Source of the DNA: Lineus longissimus
Lineage: Eukaryota; Nemertea; Pilidiophora; Heteronemertea; Lineidae
Length of the DNA: 64,000 nucleotides
Assembly (NCBI RefSeq): GCF_910592395.1
Contig: NC_088312.1
Span: 1,674,001-1,738,000, forward strand
Reading direction: 5' to 3'
A program made the position numbers and the translations under genes. Positions 1-13,496 of this stretch are shown here, in pieces. Each line of letters opens with the position of its first letter. The stretch's first letter is position 1. The notes under the pieces are model-generated. The model was given only the letters and a program-made list of their open reading frames with translations, was not told the origin of the DNA and ran no database searches.

Positions 1-3000
1 TGGCTTTACAAGATAAATGTATATTCGTTGTGACTACCCCTCCTGGTGTATACAGCATCTCATAATTTGAACATGATAGGATTTTGTGTAACGATTCTTT
101 GAAATCTTCTCGCTCTTCAGTGACACAAAGTATCTTCAGTTTCTAAAGGATGTGTTATATTTTCAACTTCGGAATGCAGAGGTAACTTGAAAGCATGATC
201 TTATGACATGTAAACGAGATTCTCATGTTTCTTGGCACAATATTACAGAAACAAATCAGTTGCCAACAAAGACAAGGTCATCACTGATAAATCAGTAATT
301 CCAGCATTGATTTTTTCTTTGATGCATAGGTGTGGGGTGTACTTGTTGTCCCATGGAGTTTTGACACCATCGCTTTTGGTATGTTGGCAATCAATACAAT
401 TCAATAGAATATATTCCCGCTATGCCCCTAGAGATTGGCATAATGAGCCATTACTCATCGTCAGCATCTGGAAATTCTTTGGCCGGCGTTGGAATGACAC
501 TGGTGACTGGTACCTTTACAATTCCCATCTGGTTTGAGGTTCTGCTCAGGGTCATTTGACATATCAGTGACAATTCATAGCATCCCTCGTCATTCCCGTT
601 AAAATTCAATGCATACCACAGCTTTTTCACTGAAAAGCAATGACTCCTCTTCCAACTTTTTTACATGTTTTCACAGGTAGATGCATGATGCATTTCTTAA
701 TGCCATGCATTAGTATCAAGCAGTTTGCTCTCATTAACCTCAAAGGTGCAAACATTTGAAGTCTTTACCACACCAGCAATAGGATGTTACTGCATGCAAA
801 AAGAACCAAGGCCACAATTTATACAGCAGACTACCTAATGTGGTTTGTGGTACCTTCGTTGTTTGATTCAGCCAAGAGCAAAAAAGGTCTATAAAAATAA
901 AGTATTTTCTTTGGCATGATTCTAGGCAACAAGGTTTTTCCACCAATCTTGTTTAACCTAACATCACAAGCCATAAGATCACCAAGAACAAAAGCGCATG
1001 CCGCCATCCATATTGATTGGGAAAAACATGCAACAAATTGCCTGAAAATCTCATGGATCAGTAAACCACCGGGAGATTACTCTGTTGATTAAATTCCATC
1101 ACACAGTGATATCGCAATCCCTCCTGGACATAAGATTTCAGCTCCACTACCTTGACAGCCTTTCCACATTATCGCCATGATCCTTGTAACTTCCCGATCA
1201 ATGGCCAATATGTGTCCCAAATTACATAAGTTATTTGTCTAATAATCCAAACCCAGGCGAAGAGCGCATCTTCAGATCTGACTCATCTGCTAATAGTCTT
1301 TTGATGTCGCTGATCACAGTCAACTCCAGCATTCATTGGATGCAGCTTCAGGCAAATTAGTTCGTCAATGTTGTCAATACTGACTTCTTGAGGTTGGATG
1401 CCAGTCTGAATGCAGGCATTTTATGAATGACTGCAATGTTTGAACAACTTCAAACCAAAGGGTGCAAATAGTTTTGGAGTCCGAAAGTAATCGCTCAAGA
1501 TACTTCACTAGTTTTGATCCAATGGAACTTTCAGCATGACTCAAGATTTTGGATTACCTGATTACCAAGTAATATGATTCCTTCTCTCTGAAATTCAATT
1601 TTTCTTTCCCATCAATTTACGATGATTGTGCATCACAGCTGTATCAGGTGATTTTTTTCTTAATCTCATGAAACTTGTGGGTCATCATTGTCAAGGCTGG
1701 GTGAGAAACATAAGACACAATAACTATGACAAAGTAACAACCTTGTTAAAAGTGAAAAACGAGTAAGTCGAAAAGCATCAAGCTTTGTGGCGAGGCATGA
1801 TTAGTCCACGAAGTGTAGAAATACTCATACACTTAATGTCATATATAGATGACTTCATGACGTGATGGCGAATGGCGTAAAAAAATGCAAAAGAGCCACG
1901 TCGCATGTGACATTTTCTGGAAAGGCGGAACTCAACCAGATGTCTTTTGACGCCGTCTGCCATTATGTCATGCAAGTCATTTATTCCAATAGGAAACAAC
2001 CCCCGAACAGTAGATTACCCATAACTTTTCTGAAATTAGAAGCATTCTCATTAGACAATCTTAGAACCCAAACTCATCACCTTAAACCTGGCAAAGATAT
2101 TCTGAAGATGATAAGCTTTTACAATTATGGTTTCAATGTACCTTTCTGCCCCAAGATTCCACCACACACACTCTGAGACTCCAATATCCCACCACTCACC
2201 CTTTGGCAAGAGAACGCACCAGAGAAACAACCGACAGAAAACTCATTAACTTTCCCGGTGAGCAGAAACATGGTCCTGTCAACCACTCGCTGTCAGCACG
2301 CCAAAACACTTTACACACAAGTGTTGATGATTGCATGTGCTTCCGAAGTCCTTCAGGCAACTAGCGATTCTTATGCATGGTAGTTTTTCTATTGGCGCTT
2401 TATGAGGAAAATTGTGAATTATCAGATGCAAATGAATGGCCAATCCAAGATATTGCATGGGAACATGAAAGCCAAGATGACTAAGCATTTGTTTGACATG
2501 CTAACATTGCTGATGGCCAATCAAGGTGAATTGACAGGCAATAAAACTCTCTTTTTCTCATAAGGATCATCTGGTGTCTTTAGCCCTTCGTGTAACTGGT
2601 GTGATGGAACGTCCAAAGTCTGATCTGGGTTTGTGGCTACTGCTTGTGGTCAAGCAGTCTACTGTTGTTGTGCGCATGAGCACAGAGTTGAGCTGATGGC
2701 GAACGAGAAGACAGGGGTTTGATCTATATCCTATGAAGGTTTATTCTCAACTAACTCACATGCATGGTAAATGATACAACAGGAAATACATACAATACAA
2801 TAAAGCTGATTGGCTTAAAGAAGCGCACGGGGGGGGGGGGGGGTGGCTAATGCAATGGTAATTAGGCCAATGGTAACTAGGCTAATGCGGAGGGGCCGCA
2901 ACAGTTGTGTCTGAATTTGATGACCTGATATCTGTCACTGCCAAACTTCTATGGGTTAATCAGTGGCCAGGCATAAGGATCCACAGGTATCAGCTTTGTA

Positions 3001-6000
3001 TTGTGGGTGAAATAGAATGAAATACCCCATCAGCACACAAACAGTTTTTTGTGAGAGAATGGAAATTTCAAAAGAAATTTATCTAACACCAAAGCTGTCG
3101 GTATAATGCACAGGCACCACTGAGTTACCACATGTGCAATATATGTTATTTCACAATGCAAAACAAATTCAGAAAGGCAAAAGTAGCATTTTGATATCAC
3201 ACCAACATTATTCCAAACAGTAAACAGTCACCAAATCCCCAAAATAGTGGTATTCCATCTTGGGAATGGTTCTGATTGTTTTTCTTTGCCCCAGCATCAA
3301 TGTTTGATGGGAAATGCCAAAAAAAACCCCAAAGCTTATGTCACAAGTCTGTGGACAGTTTCAGAAAGAAACCTGTAAGGTTACACAATGAGTCAGACAA
3401 CAGCCTCAAGGTTTAGTGGCTGGTCAGTAAATCAATTGGAAGTTGATGAGATATTATGACTGATCAACCACAAGATGAGATAGCTTCTGTCGGGCGGTGG
3501 AAGTAGCCCGGGGGAGGGAGTGCAACTGTACAGATCATTGACACCACTGCTTGCTCTGCCAATGTGCCTTCGGCTAGGCCTACTAGTGAAAGGCTAAGAG
3601 CCAGTTTTGCTAATAAGACTCAAGCAGATCACCATAAGGGTGTCCAACACCAAGTCATAGATTTGGCTTGATTTTTTTACAAGTAGATGTATTGGCCCAG
3701 CTTGGTCAGAAAACCATGACATGGAGTATCACAATCTTCTCAAAAGAACCCTAGGATTACAGCTGTTGCTTCCTGCAGTTCCAATCTAACTTTCTGAATT
3801 CTGCATCAGCCAGTGAGTCAGCTGAATTGAGCATTTCTTCTACCATCGTTGTCAGGAAGTGCAAGGTGCTTGAAAATCATTGGGATCATAGTCAAGCACC
3901 TAAAGCTATGGGGTGTGTGTCATCAACACTTCTTAAGTAATCTAGAAGAAAATTGCCCTAATTTAGCTCTCACACACAAGGATATTGGAGGTGTGGTTGT
4001 GTGTATCATCATGAAATCCCTCCCCATCATCTTAGTTGGCTTCCTTGTCTTCCAAAAAAGCACCAAAGTTTCAATCGCTGCTTTGCTTTTGTTGACTTGA
4101 CTTCCCAAACAAGCCATGAGGAGAAGCATCAAGTGTACCTCGTCCAAGATCAAAACAAAGTAATGAGCTTGAGGTTTACTTAGCTGAGCTCTACAAGCAC
4201 CGGGTGATGACATTCTGTGTCATCAACTAACTCGGCAAACAAACTTACTCATTGCAGCATCTAAGCAGAAGCAAAAGTCATTTGATTGGTACATGTTTAG
4301 CATGCTAAAATAACATTTGAAGACGAGATTCATGCCACATCAGGCCATTAAACTGGAACTTTTTTAAACTGGGACTGATTTCAACAGTTATGAATGCTTC
4401 AGCAGTCAGGAACATCAGAGTGTAAAACTGAGACTGAGACTTCTATCTCTGACAAGAAGAGACACTTGAAAATGTTCAATTACCACATTCCCCCCTCCCC
4501 TGTGGCCAGCGACCAACTTCCACTGCGCCGCTAAACTGATAATCTCTCCTCATCTTCCACTTTATCATTTCCTGACAAGACAAGGAAAATGGAATTTGTA
4601 ATTATGTCTTTAGGCAGGTGGGTGAAACTTCATTAAGATTCTCTCTGGAGTTTAGGAATGTCAAGCTTGAAAGGATTGGGTATAAGCTCACTGAACAGTG
4701 ATAAACATACTGCAAAAAACATGCATAAATTTGTTTCAAGTCAGGACTGCTAATACTGTAAACTGCCAAATTTTTGCGGCTTATTTGTGAAATCCACAAA
4801 AAGGAAACAGTTGCAAAGATTTCCAGTTAACAGATTTTTTTTATAGTTCAGTACAGAACTGCCGTGGACCTTCATGCCAGGATTCGAACATGTCAAAGGT
4901 GAGTGATTGTCTTTCAGCCCTAGGTTTACAGTTTCCATGAAAGTTGGAACAACCTGATGCACAGATGAAGGAATTTCTGATCCCAAGGCACAACTTCCAT
5001 TTTTCACATTCATCATCTTTGCGGACTTTTCTTTCACCAATCTGCCTTTGGTTAAACGTATTCGTCACCTAATCTCCGGCGCTGGTGTTAATCCAATTAT
5101 TTCATAATTAGTGCATGATTTTAGAGATGAATCACACTAAAACCATGATTACTTGCAGCTCATGGGATCAAATAACAGTTTAGATGCATAAACATTTTGA
5201 TTGCTTGAAATTCAAGAAGGCCAGAAATTTCAAGCCAGCAACCAGGAATGATCTGAAGAATAGTTCAACGGTAAAAGGCCAAAATAAAAAATTCTAAAAA
5301 TTTGTAAATTGAGGGAGGTGTCAATCTGTCAACTGACAATAACTGAGAATAAAGTTTTAGAGCAATCTTAGGTAGTTTTATATGACAAAATATTCACCCA
5401 CAATTGTCATGGTCGATTTGACTGAGACAGACAACTATGAAAACCCATCTGCTAATATGATAGATCTGTTGCAATATTGGCATGATGCGCCAAAGACCTG
5501 AGGGTTGCAATATTCGCCACAATCATAACCTCCTTGATGTCGCATGCTGACAGTATTGAGATGTAGCCTGGGGTTGGTTTAGCAATCATCCACATGTGGC
5601 ATGCAGCCATGGATTGCAAATCTTCATGATGTTGGGAAGATTGTTGCAAGTGTTGTAGAGTCGTCAATTTCAGATCACTTATTTCAAATAGAGATAGTGC
5701 TTTGATTTTGATAACTCTTGAGATCACCGCCTAAAAATATTGAATTGTATATCACTATCAGGTCTAGAGGGGCCAAGAAGTGGGTCTCTCATGTTGCATA
5801 ATGTGCAACAAATAACATGAACCTTAAGATTGATCGAGGGTGGGGATTAACCTTTCCTCCTTATGAAACAACGTTGCATGGTTTTGTAGGTGTCACCGAA
5901 CGGCACGTGGAGGTGACGGGTCCAAGGACGGTTCGTTGTGCCGGTCAAGTTGCCATTTTAGAAAGACAATGTTTTTGAGCAGCGTTGCATGAAGGTTATG

Positions 6001-6727
6001 CAAGGCTGTTCAAGATTGTCCAAAGGGGAGCCTGGCACACGACGTCTCGCCTCTTTATTTAGAAACAAAATCATGTAATGTTGTCACTTTGATCACTCTG
6101 GTTCGTAACTATTATATTTCTTTTATAACTGACCGGACTAAAGTCCATCAAAATTTACTTTAAAATGAGAGACTTTCTTCTTTGCTATAAGCCCTCGCAA
6201 TCATCTTAAAGAAAGGAATAAAATCTAATTTACGGCAATTTCCATTTTCGGTTGTATGTTCACAAGTGATGCTGGTAACCTTTCTTAAGGCCCAGACATC
6301 AAGATTTACCCTTTGGCGAGGCTAAGTTCAGGATACTATAGCACAAGCAAGGGCTGTATTTCGCAGGGAAAGGGCTTCTTTGCAATCCTAGATGTGGCCT
6401 GATAATAACATTTGCCCAACTGTGTTAGTCATTAGAGGGTTACACGTTTCTTCACTGCCACTTTTTCCCCTTAAATAAAGGCAGCAAATTCATCATCACA
6501 TTTGATTTGAAACAAAAAAGCTTGCAGCCCTGATTAAAAACCGCCAATTACTCGAATTAGATTAGTGTGAAATGGTAGAGCAAAGAGAATGGTACAAATT
6601 AAGTTATGGAATCAAGGACGTCATGTTGCAGGATCAGAAAAGGAACGAACACCTAATGGAGGTTGACAACCAAGGCTATGGCTGAGGACATAGCAGCATC
6701 AAGGTCGACAGAACTTCCACATATAGC
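1..6727. other. Intergenic or intronic DNA, no gene recognised
   Basis: Open frames here are short, and none shows a recognisable domain, plausible splice borders or coding-type composition. A 15-bp poly-G run lies at 2829-2843. The stretch around 4755-4800 resembles a dispersed non-coding repeat rather than an exon. Exons of a long gene could hide here, because isolated short exons cannot be seen without homology or transcripts. Confidence 0.5.
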
Positions 6728-6965
6728 GATCTCGTTGGCCTAGTGGTTAAGGCTTCCGCCTCGTGAACGGAAGGTTGAAGGTTCGAGGCCCGCTGGTAAC
6801 CTCTTTCTGGTGCAGCCGGTTGGTTAGCCGCCAGCTAGTTAAATATAGGGTACAAACTGCCTTCCCACCAGGCGCCTGGCATTAGAGATAGGAGTTTGGA
6901 AGTAAAGAGTGTCTCATAAGCCAAAGCTGGCTGGCCCTTTCATTAGGGGTGACACGATAACAAAC
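6728..6965 (+). mobile_element. tRNA-derived SINE
   Basis: The head looks like a tRNA gene. An A-box TGGCCTAGTGG lies at 6736-6746 and a B-box GGTTCGAGGCC at 6780-6790, the internal RNA polymerase III promoter of tRNA-type SINEs. Between them a short stem TTCCG/CGGAA surrounds a CTCGTGA loop, which would give a Thr-like CGT anticodon. An unrelated body of about 170 bp follows, ending in an ACAAACAAAC-type tail near 6965. The body and imperfect arms argue against a working tRNA gene. Confidence 0.75.
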
Positions 6966-7035
6966 AAACTTTTATAGCAATAGCATTCACCACATTACAT
7001 TTCTAACATTTTAAAGATAATATTTTTTCATAGTA

Positions 7036-7211
7036 CAGTAGAACCTCTCTTATCGGACATTTCTCTAATAAGGTCAACCTCTCTATTAAGGACACTAGTG
7101 TTCGTCCCAAATTGGTTATTTCCATTCAATTTGACCTCTCTTATCAGGACACCTCTCTATTAAGGACAGCATTTGTCAGTCCCGAGGGTGTCCTTAATAG
7201 AGGTTCTACTG
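7036..7211. mobile_element. Short TA-flanked MITE, pogo/Tigger-like ends
   Basis: The element starts CAGTAGAACCTCT and ends with the reverse complement AGAGGTTCTACTG. TA lies directly outside both ends (7034-7035 and 7212-7213), the target duplication of Tc1/mariner/pogo elements. The terminal repeats extend about 25 bp with mismatches, and inside are inverted runs of the GGACACCTCTCTATTAAGGA type. It has no coding capacity and must have been mobilised in trans. The pogo/Tigger assignment rests on the terminal sequence and TA only. Confidence 0.75.
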
Positions 7212-7402
7212 TACTGATCAAAAGAAATCAATCACGTCATGAAACCATATTTTTCATGCCATGATGCACACAAAAAGCAGAACATTTGACATTGGGTTTC
7301 TAGGGGCAAGCTAAAGATTTTGGTAATGCTGAGGTCTTGCCTTCCTTGGATCAAGACAAACATCCGTACTTAAAAATTATACAATGTAATTGAATGCAAT
7401 TA

Positions 7403-8210
7403 CAGTAGAACCTCTCTCAGCGGACACCTCTGCCAGGCGGACACCTCTACATTACGGACACGTCCGGCCAGTCCCGATTTTTTCTAAGTCATTTCAAATT
7501 ACAAAAACCTCTGTACGGCGGACACCTCTCTATTCCGAATTGCGGACAGGGCGATAGCCAATTTTTGGTCCAATTCCCTCCCAATTACGGACAGTAGGCA
7601 AAAAACAATGGTTTCCCGCGTGCGCTTGGAGAGTCAAGTAGGCCCGACAGGTGTGATATTTGCGTAATTAATCAACGTAATTACCCCATGGCATTGTGTT
7701 TTTGTATCCTAATTAAGCCGCGGCATTTGTTTACTCATCTTTTCAACTAATCACATAGGCTTATTGCATGTATTGTGTCAACGGACACTCATAAATCCAC
7801 GCGGTTTTGTCAGTGTTGCGGCGAATATGCGTTAGTAGAGAAATTAGAAAAAATTAATTATTAATCAAAGGTGGCTGATGGACAGAAATTATGGGTTTTT
7901 TTTCACACATTATGACATGTCGAGAAGATTTCGCAATACAAGGGGCACCTTTTACTAGAGAGATTATTCACGCTCTGAGTTCCAAAGTAGCCCACGTCAT
8001 TCAACGCAACATCACAAGCAAATACCGATCAGCCAACAGGTTTAAAGTTTCTACGCTAGATGTCGACACAGAGAAAACCAAGACCTGCAAGGCGGGAACT
8101 TCAAATCCACCTATCGGACGATTTGGCATAACCTCTCTAGTGCGGACACCTCTCTATTGCGGACACCTTGGCCCAGTCCCATGGGTGTCCGCAATAGAGA
8201 GGTTGTACTG
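7403..8210. mobile_element. 808-bp TA-flanked element related to the neighbouring MITE
   Basis: Left end CAGTAGAACCTCTCT and right end (reverse complement) CAGTACAACCTCTCT are terminal inverted repeats. TA flanks at 7401-7402 and 8211-8212 fit a Tc1/mariner/pogo-type target duplication. Both ends carry the GCGGACACC motif also present in the 7036-7211 element, so the two are family members. The interior shows no transposase. The open frame at 7891-8277 runs out through the right terminal repeat into flanking DNA, so I do not call it a gene. Confidence 0.7.
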
Positions 8211-8212
8211 TA

Positions 8213-10394
8213 TTGTGACAATCCATAGTTCAGAGCCGTACATTGGACCTGAACCACAAGCCATTTTCAGCTCATAGATTTGATTATATGATGGGTTAAT
8301 CAATCCAACTTGTTGACAAGTACAAAGTGCAAGATCAAAGATTATTTGGTCGCATGACTCCCTTCCACATATCAATCAAACGGTACAAATCTGTCAATGA
8401 TCGTCAACAACCACGCAGAAAATCCCCATAAAAGTAGCAAACATCAATTCTGCGGAAATCAAGTCGAGCTAATTGTGCCTGCTACAAAGGAAGGCGCATC
8501 CTCTCAGCAATAAAATGACAGCATGCTCAACACACACATGATTGCTCTGATTTAATCAAATTACTTATACAGGAGATAATCAAAGGAAAAAGCATGTGCT
8601 CGTAATCGGGAAATTTTCCAATGGCAACATGTGGTCGGCAAGTTTCTTTTGGCCGCATGTTCGAGAGCGTGACATTGCTTAAGACGGCTGACATGACGAT
8701 GGTTAGATTCGCTTTGGGGTTTTCTTTTTCGGTTGAGATCTGACGTGATGATGTAGCCGGGGGAAGGAATTAATTTGATGGAAATAGATTGCTGCGGCGA
8801 AAGAAAGAAGGAAAGGAAGTTTTTTGGTCTGTACATGTTTCTGCCTGTGCTGTTGCGATTCGGAAACATGCACCGGACAGCCAAAAAGGAAGTGGCAAAA
8901 AAATACATTGCAAAATCGACAGAGTTTAAACTTTGATCAAACACTCCACCAGTCAATGCCAATTATATCTGAAAGGCCAATCAATTTGTATCAGAAACAA
9001 ACCAATGCATTATATTACAATAATCTCCGTGGAGTGTTTTTCTAACAGCTTCTTGTTTGAAGTAAATTGTTTTTACCAATATGGCCGACACTTGACCCAG
9101 CTCCTGTCTCCGATAGTTTTCATAATACATAATTGATTGACAAATATTTTGCCACTGGTGAATATATGATAGACCCATTGGTCAAAACATTGGTGATTAT
9201 TCAGGAATTCGTAACAAATGCCCAACTCATTCTAATCCTGGCATACTGGTACATGGTGTATTTTTTAAAGCACGCATCACCGGCAAACAATTCTAATCGC
9301 ACCGACATGCAATTTCATCTATTACTGTGACTAAAATTGCATGTCTACAGGATTCATCGCAAGAATCAGTCTCTGCTGTGATGCGCAATAACCTGTTTGA
9401 TTTTATTGTGGGGGAGGGGTCAGTTATGCTAAATTTGGTGGCTTCTTTGGTACCTTCTCTCTAATAGACTGTATTTAATATGAAATGTGTTGGTTAAAGT
9501 CAAGGCAATGAGTCTACATTGCATAGACAAGCATATCAGTTCAGAAGCATGTAGCATGTAGTGTTTGAAAAATAACCAAGGTTACATTGTTATGTTGGAG
9601 AAAGTGTGAAGCCAAGTGAGAATACTGATACAAAGTAAAAACAGGTTTAAAACGTTTCCCCCCTGCGGCTAACTCTTAGCAATCAGACAGGAGCTCTCTA
9701 CAAACCACTGGTGAAGAAACTGAAAATATAGGTAAACTACAGCGTGAGGCTTACTAATTACCCTCTAACAAAACACGTTGCATGCAGAGAGATAGTAGGA
9801 TGCCAAACTGAGACAAAGTGGCTTCACGAACTTTCATATTCGCCACAACCTCATATAGAAGAATTCTCAAAATATTGTTACTGATGGGCCCTCCCCCAAA
9901 AATGTGGAAATTTATGTGCTGGTCAAAAAAAAGTGCGTTCTCTTGGCATCTGAGGGCTGAAAACTGAAGTAGTTGATAAGGGAGAAGTAACCTAAATAAT
10001 AGCTGCTGTCCAACGACAAGGGGGGGGGCACTCTGTCTTAGAGGCAAGTTTTACCTAAGCTTCTTTCCACAACCTGGTGTATGACATGTATGATGGTGGG
10101 TAACACTTTGGATAATATTTTTTCTGGACAAGACCAAAGTCTCTGACGCCGACATAAAATCAATACATTCCAAGGCTTCTATTGAAAGGAACACAACATA
10201 TCGGAGACCACCAGTCTCCCAGAAATACAATATGCAAGAAAAATCTAATTACCATGAACACCCATAATCAGACGGTGTAACATTTCATATGATCTTTAAT
10301 CAATGTGCGCTCATTACTTTTTCATCTTGCCATAATTCATTAGCAAGTAATTAATGTAAAGATCAATGTGTCTGGTGCCAAGTTTTGACATGAC
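8213..10394. other. Non-coding stretch, nothing recognised
   Basis: The longest open frames (minus strand 8561-8962 and 9754-10047) show no recognisable domain and no convincing splice context. A short G-run lies near 10020. I see no repeat array or inverted element here. Confidence 0.45.
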
Positions 10395-12680
10395 AATGAC
10401 ACTGTCACATACAAAAGTGGTATTTCAATGGCACCACCACATACAGCATTTCAATGACACCAGGCCACCATGTACAAGTTAGGAATTTCAATGACACTAG
10501 GCCACCAAGTACAGTAAGGCATTTCAATGACACAGGCCATCACGTACAGTAAGGCATTTCAATGACACTAGGCCATAGCGTACAAGTAAGGCATTTCAAT
10601 GATACTAGGCCATTACGTACAGTAAGGCATTTCAATGACACTAGGCCATAGCGTACAACTTAAGTTAGGAATTTCAATGACACTAGGCCACCACGTACAG
10701 TATGGCATTTCAATGACACTTGGCCACCAAGTACAGTAAGGCATTTCAATGACACTAGGCCATCATGTACAAGTAAGGCATTTCAATGACTCTAGGTCAC
10801 CACGTACAGTAAGGCATTTCAATGACACAGGCCATCACGTACAGTAAGGCATTTCAATGACACTAGGCTATCACGTACAAGTAAGGAATTTCATTGACAC
10901 TAGGTCACCACGTACAAGTAAGGCATTTCAATGACACTAGGTCACCACGTACAGTAAGGCATTTCAATGATACTAGGTCACTACGTACAGGAGGCATTTC
11001 AATGACACTAGGCCATCACGTACAGCAAGGCATTTCAATGATACTAGGCCATCAAGTACAAGTAAGGCATTTCAATGACACTAGGCCACCACGTACAGTA
11101 AGGCATTTCAATGACACTTGGCCATCACGTACAGTAAGGCATTTCAATGACACTAGGCCATCACGTACAGTAAGGCATTTCAATGCCACTAGGCCACCAT
11201 GTACAGTAAGGCATTTCAATGACACTAGGCCACCATGTACAGTAAGGCATTTCAATGATACTAGGCCACCACGTACAGTAAGGCATTTCAATGACACTAG
11301 GCCACCACGTACAGTAAAGCATTTCAATGACACTAGGCCATCACGAACAGTAAGGCATTTCAATGACACTAGGCCATCACGTACAGCAAGGCATTTCAAT
11401 GACACTAGGCCACCACGTACAGTAAGGCATTTCAATGACACTAGGCCACCACGTACAGTAAGGCATTTCAATGACACTAGGCCACCATGTACAGTAAGGC
11501 ATTTCAATGACACTGGGCCATCACGTACAGTAAGGCATTTCAATGACACTAGGCCATCACGTACAGTAAGGCATTTCAATGACACTAGGCCACCACGTAC
11601 AGTAAGGCATTTCAATGATACTAGGCCACCACGTACAAATAAGGCATTTCAATGACACTAGGCCACCACGTACAGTAAGGCATTTCAATGACAATAGGCC
11701 AACACATACAGTAAGGCATTTCAATGACACTAGGCCATCACGTACAGTAAGGCATTTCAATGACACTAGGCCATCACGTATAGTAAGGCATTTCAATGAC
11801 ACTAGGCCATCACGTACAGTAAGGCATTTCAATGACACTAGGCCATCACGTATAGTAAGGCATTTCAATGACACTAGGCCACCACGTACAGTAAGGCATT
11901 TCAATGACACTAGGCCATCACGTATAGTAAGGCATTTCAATGACACTAGGCCACCACGTACAGTAAGGCATTTCAATGACACTAGGCCAACACATACAGT
12001 AAGGCATTTCAATGACACTAGGCCACCACGTACAGTAAGGCATTTCAATGACACCAGGCCGTCACGTATAGTAAGGGATTTCAATGACACTAGGCCACCA
12101 GGTACAGTAAGGCATTTCAATGACACTAGGCCATCACGTATAGTAAGGCATTTCAATGACACTAGGCCACCACGTACAGTAAGGCATTTCAATGACACTA
12201 GGCCATCACGTATAGTAAGGCATTTCAATGACACTAGGCCACCACGTACAGTAAGGCATTTCAATGACACTAGGCCACCACGTACAAATAAGGCATTTCA
12301 ATGACACTAGGCCACCACGTACAAATAAGGCATTTCAATGACACTAGGCCACCACGTACCAGTAAGGCATTTCAATGACACTAGGCCATCACGTATAGTA
12401 AGGCATTTCAATGACACTAAGCCACCACGTACAGTAAGGCATTTCAATGACACTAGGCCATCACGTACAGTAAGGCATTTCAATGACACTAGGCCACCAC
12501 GTACAAATAAGGCATTTCAATGACACTAGGCCACCACGTACCAGTAAGGCATTTCAATGACACTAGGCCATCACGTATAGTAAGGCATTTCAATGACACT
12601 AAGCCACCACGTACAGCAAGGCATTTCAATGACACTAGGCCATCACGTACAGTAAGGCATTTCAATGACACTAGGCCATT
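10395..12680. repeat. 36-bp minisatellite, roughly 60 copies
   Basis: Tandem units follow the form GGCATTTCAATGACACTAGG, then CCAYCACGTACAGTAA. Units are 36 bp with occasional 34-39 bp variants, more diverged at the left end (10395-10900) and more uniform in the middle and right. Common unit variants differ at CCATCACG/CCACCACG and GTACAG/GTATAG, and several adjacent pairs alternate these forms. Because 36 is a multiple of three and the unit lacks stops in several frames, long spurious open frames (repeating 12-residue peptides) run through on both strands. There are no unique spacers, so this is not a CRISPR array. Confidence 0.95.
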
Positions 12681-13435
12681 GTTAGTGCCATTCAAAGTCT
12701 AGGTCAAAGGTCAGGCCTTCGGTCCTTTCTATTCAAATTAAAAACCCACAATGCTTCTGAATTATTCAGCCATATTGGTTCCTAGTGAGGTCCTTGCAGC
12801 CAGGAAAAATATTCGGATTATCAAAGTTTTCGGAGGGCCAAAGTTCGGTAAGCAATATATTTTTATAAATAAATATCTAATCTATCATTCAAAGTAATTT
12901 TAGTGCAGACTGCCCATTGTAAAGGCTATTTTGCCTGGGTGTAAGTTCATGTGGTCAATCAATGTTTTGGTTCAGATGCATTTTAACTGCCCTGTTTGCT
13001 AGGCCTGATCAGTAATATACACTTTGAGGTCATGGAGGTTTAGACTCTCTGGTGAAGACATTATAGTCATCAAAGGAAGTGTATTGTCATAGATGTGTCA
13101 TCTGTGTTTGTCTGAACCATAGTGTTAGAGTGGAATTTTGTGTGTTGTGATTTGGTATACTGTAACCTCTACTCTATCCAACCTCTTCTTTTACCTTTTC
13201 GGTTGACAGATCTTTGTCTTTCATTTCTTCATCTCTTATCTGTCTTTTCTTTTCTTATCTTCTTTCGTAGAGATTCTGTAGATTCGGTCATATATCGTGG
13301 AATATGTTTGTGTCATTTTGTACTTATGTATGTATGTATTTGTATTTTCAGTTCATCGTCAAGTTGATGTTTAATAAAATATCAAAACGATACGCATCGT
13401 TCGACTTGGTCAGATTACCATGGGCCTGGCGGCAA
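12681..13435. other. Unique sequence between two stretches of the 36-bp satellite
   Basis: This stretch is pyrimidine-rich around 13150-13260 and has an AATAAA at about 13373. It could be the 3' tail of an old gene or retroposon, but no open frame is convincing. Confidence 0.35.
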
Positions 13436-13496
13436 CAGCCATCACGTACAGTAAGGCATTTCAATGACACTAGGCCACCATGTACAGTAAAGCCTA
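13436..13496 (+). repeat. Outlying 36-bp satellite units, left of a MITE
   Basis: About 1.7 units of the satellite seen at 10395-12680 reappear here. They are interrupted at the GTACAGTAA part of a unit by the inverted-repeat element that follows. Confidence 0.8.

Noticed and set aside
4750-5068. Overlapping minus-strand frames of 75-96 residues
   Set aside because: One end matches a dispersed non-coding repeat type, and neither frame has a domain or splice context.
6728-6800. A functional tRNA gene
   Set aside because: A- and B-boxes are good, but the anticodon arm is imperfect and a SINE body with tail follows.
7891-8277. A 128-residue open frame
   Set aside because: It lies inside and runs out of an inverted-repeat element, with no transposase-like motif.
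10395-12680. Regular short repeats resembling a CRISPR array
   Set aside because: Units are contiguous with no unique spacers, and the genome is eukaryotic.
10894-12702. Long open frames on both strands (up to 253 residues) repeating RHFNDTRPPRTV or SLKCLTVRGGLV
   Set aside because: Products of a 36-bp satellite without stops; both strands are equally open, and unit-length variants break the frames.
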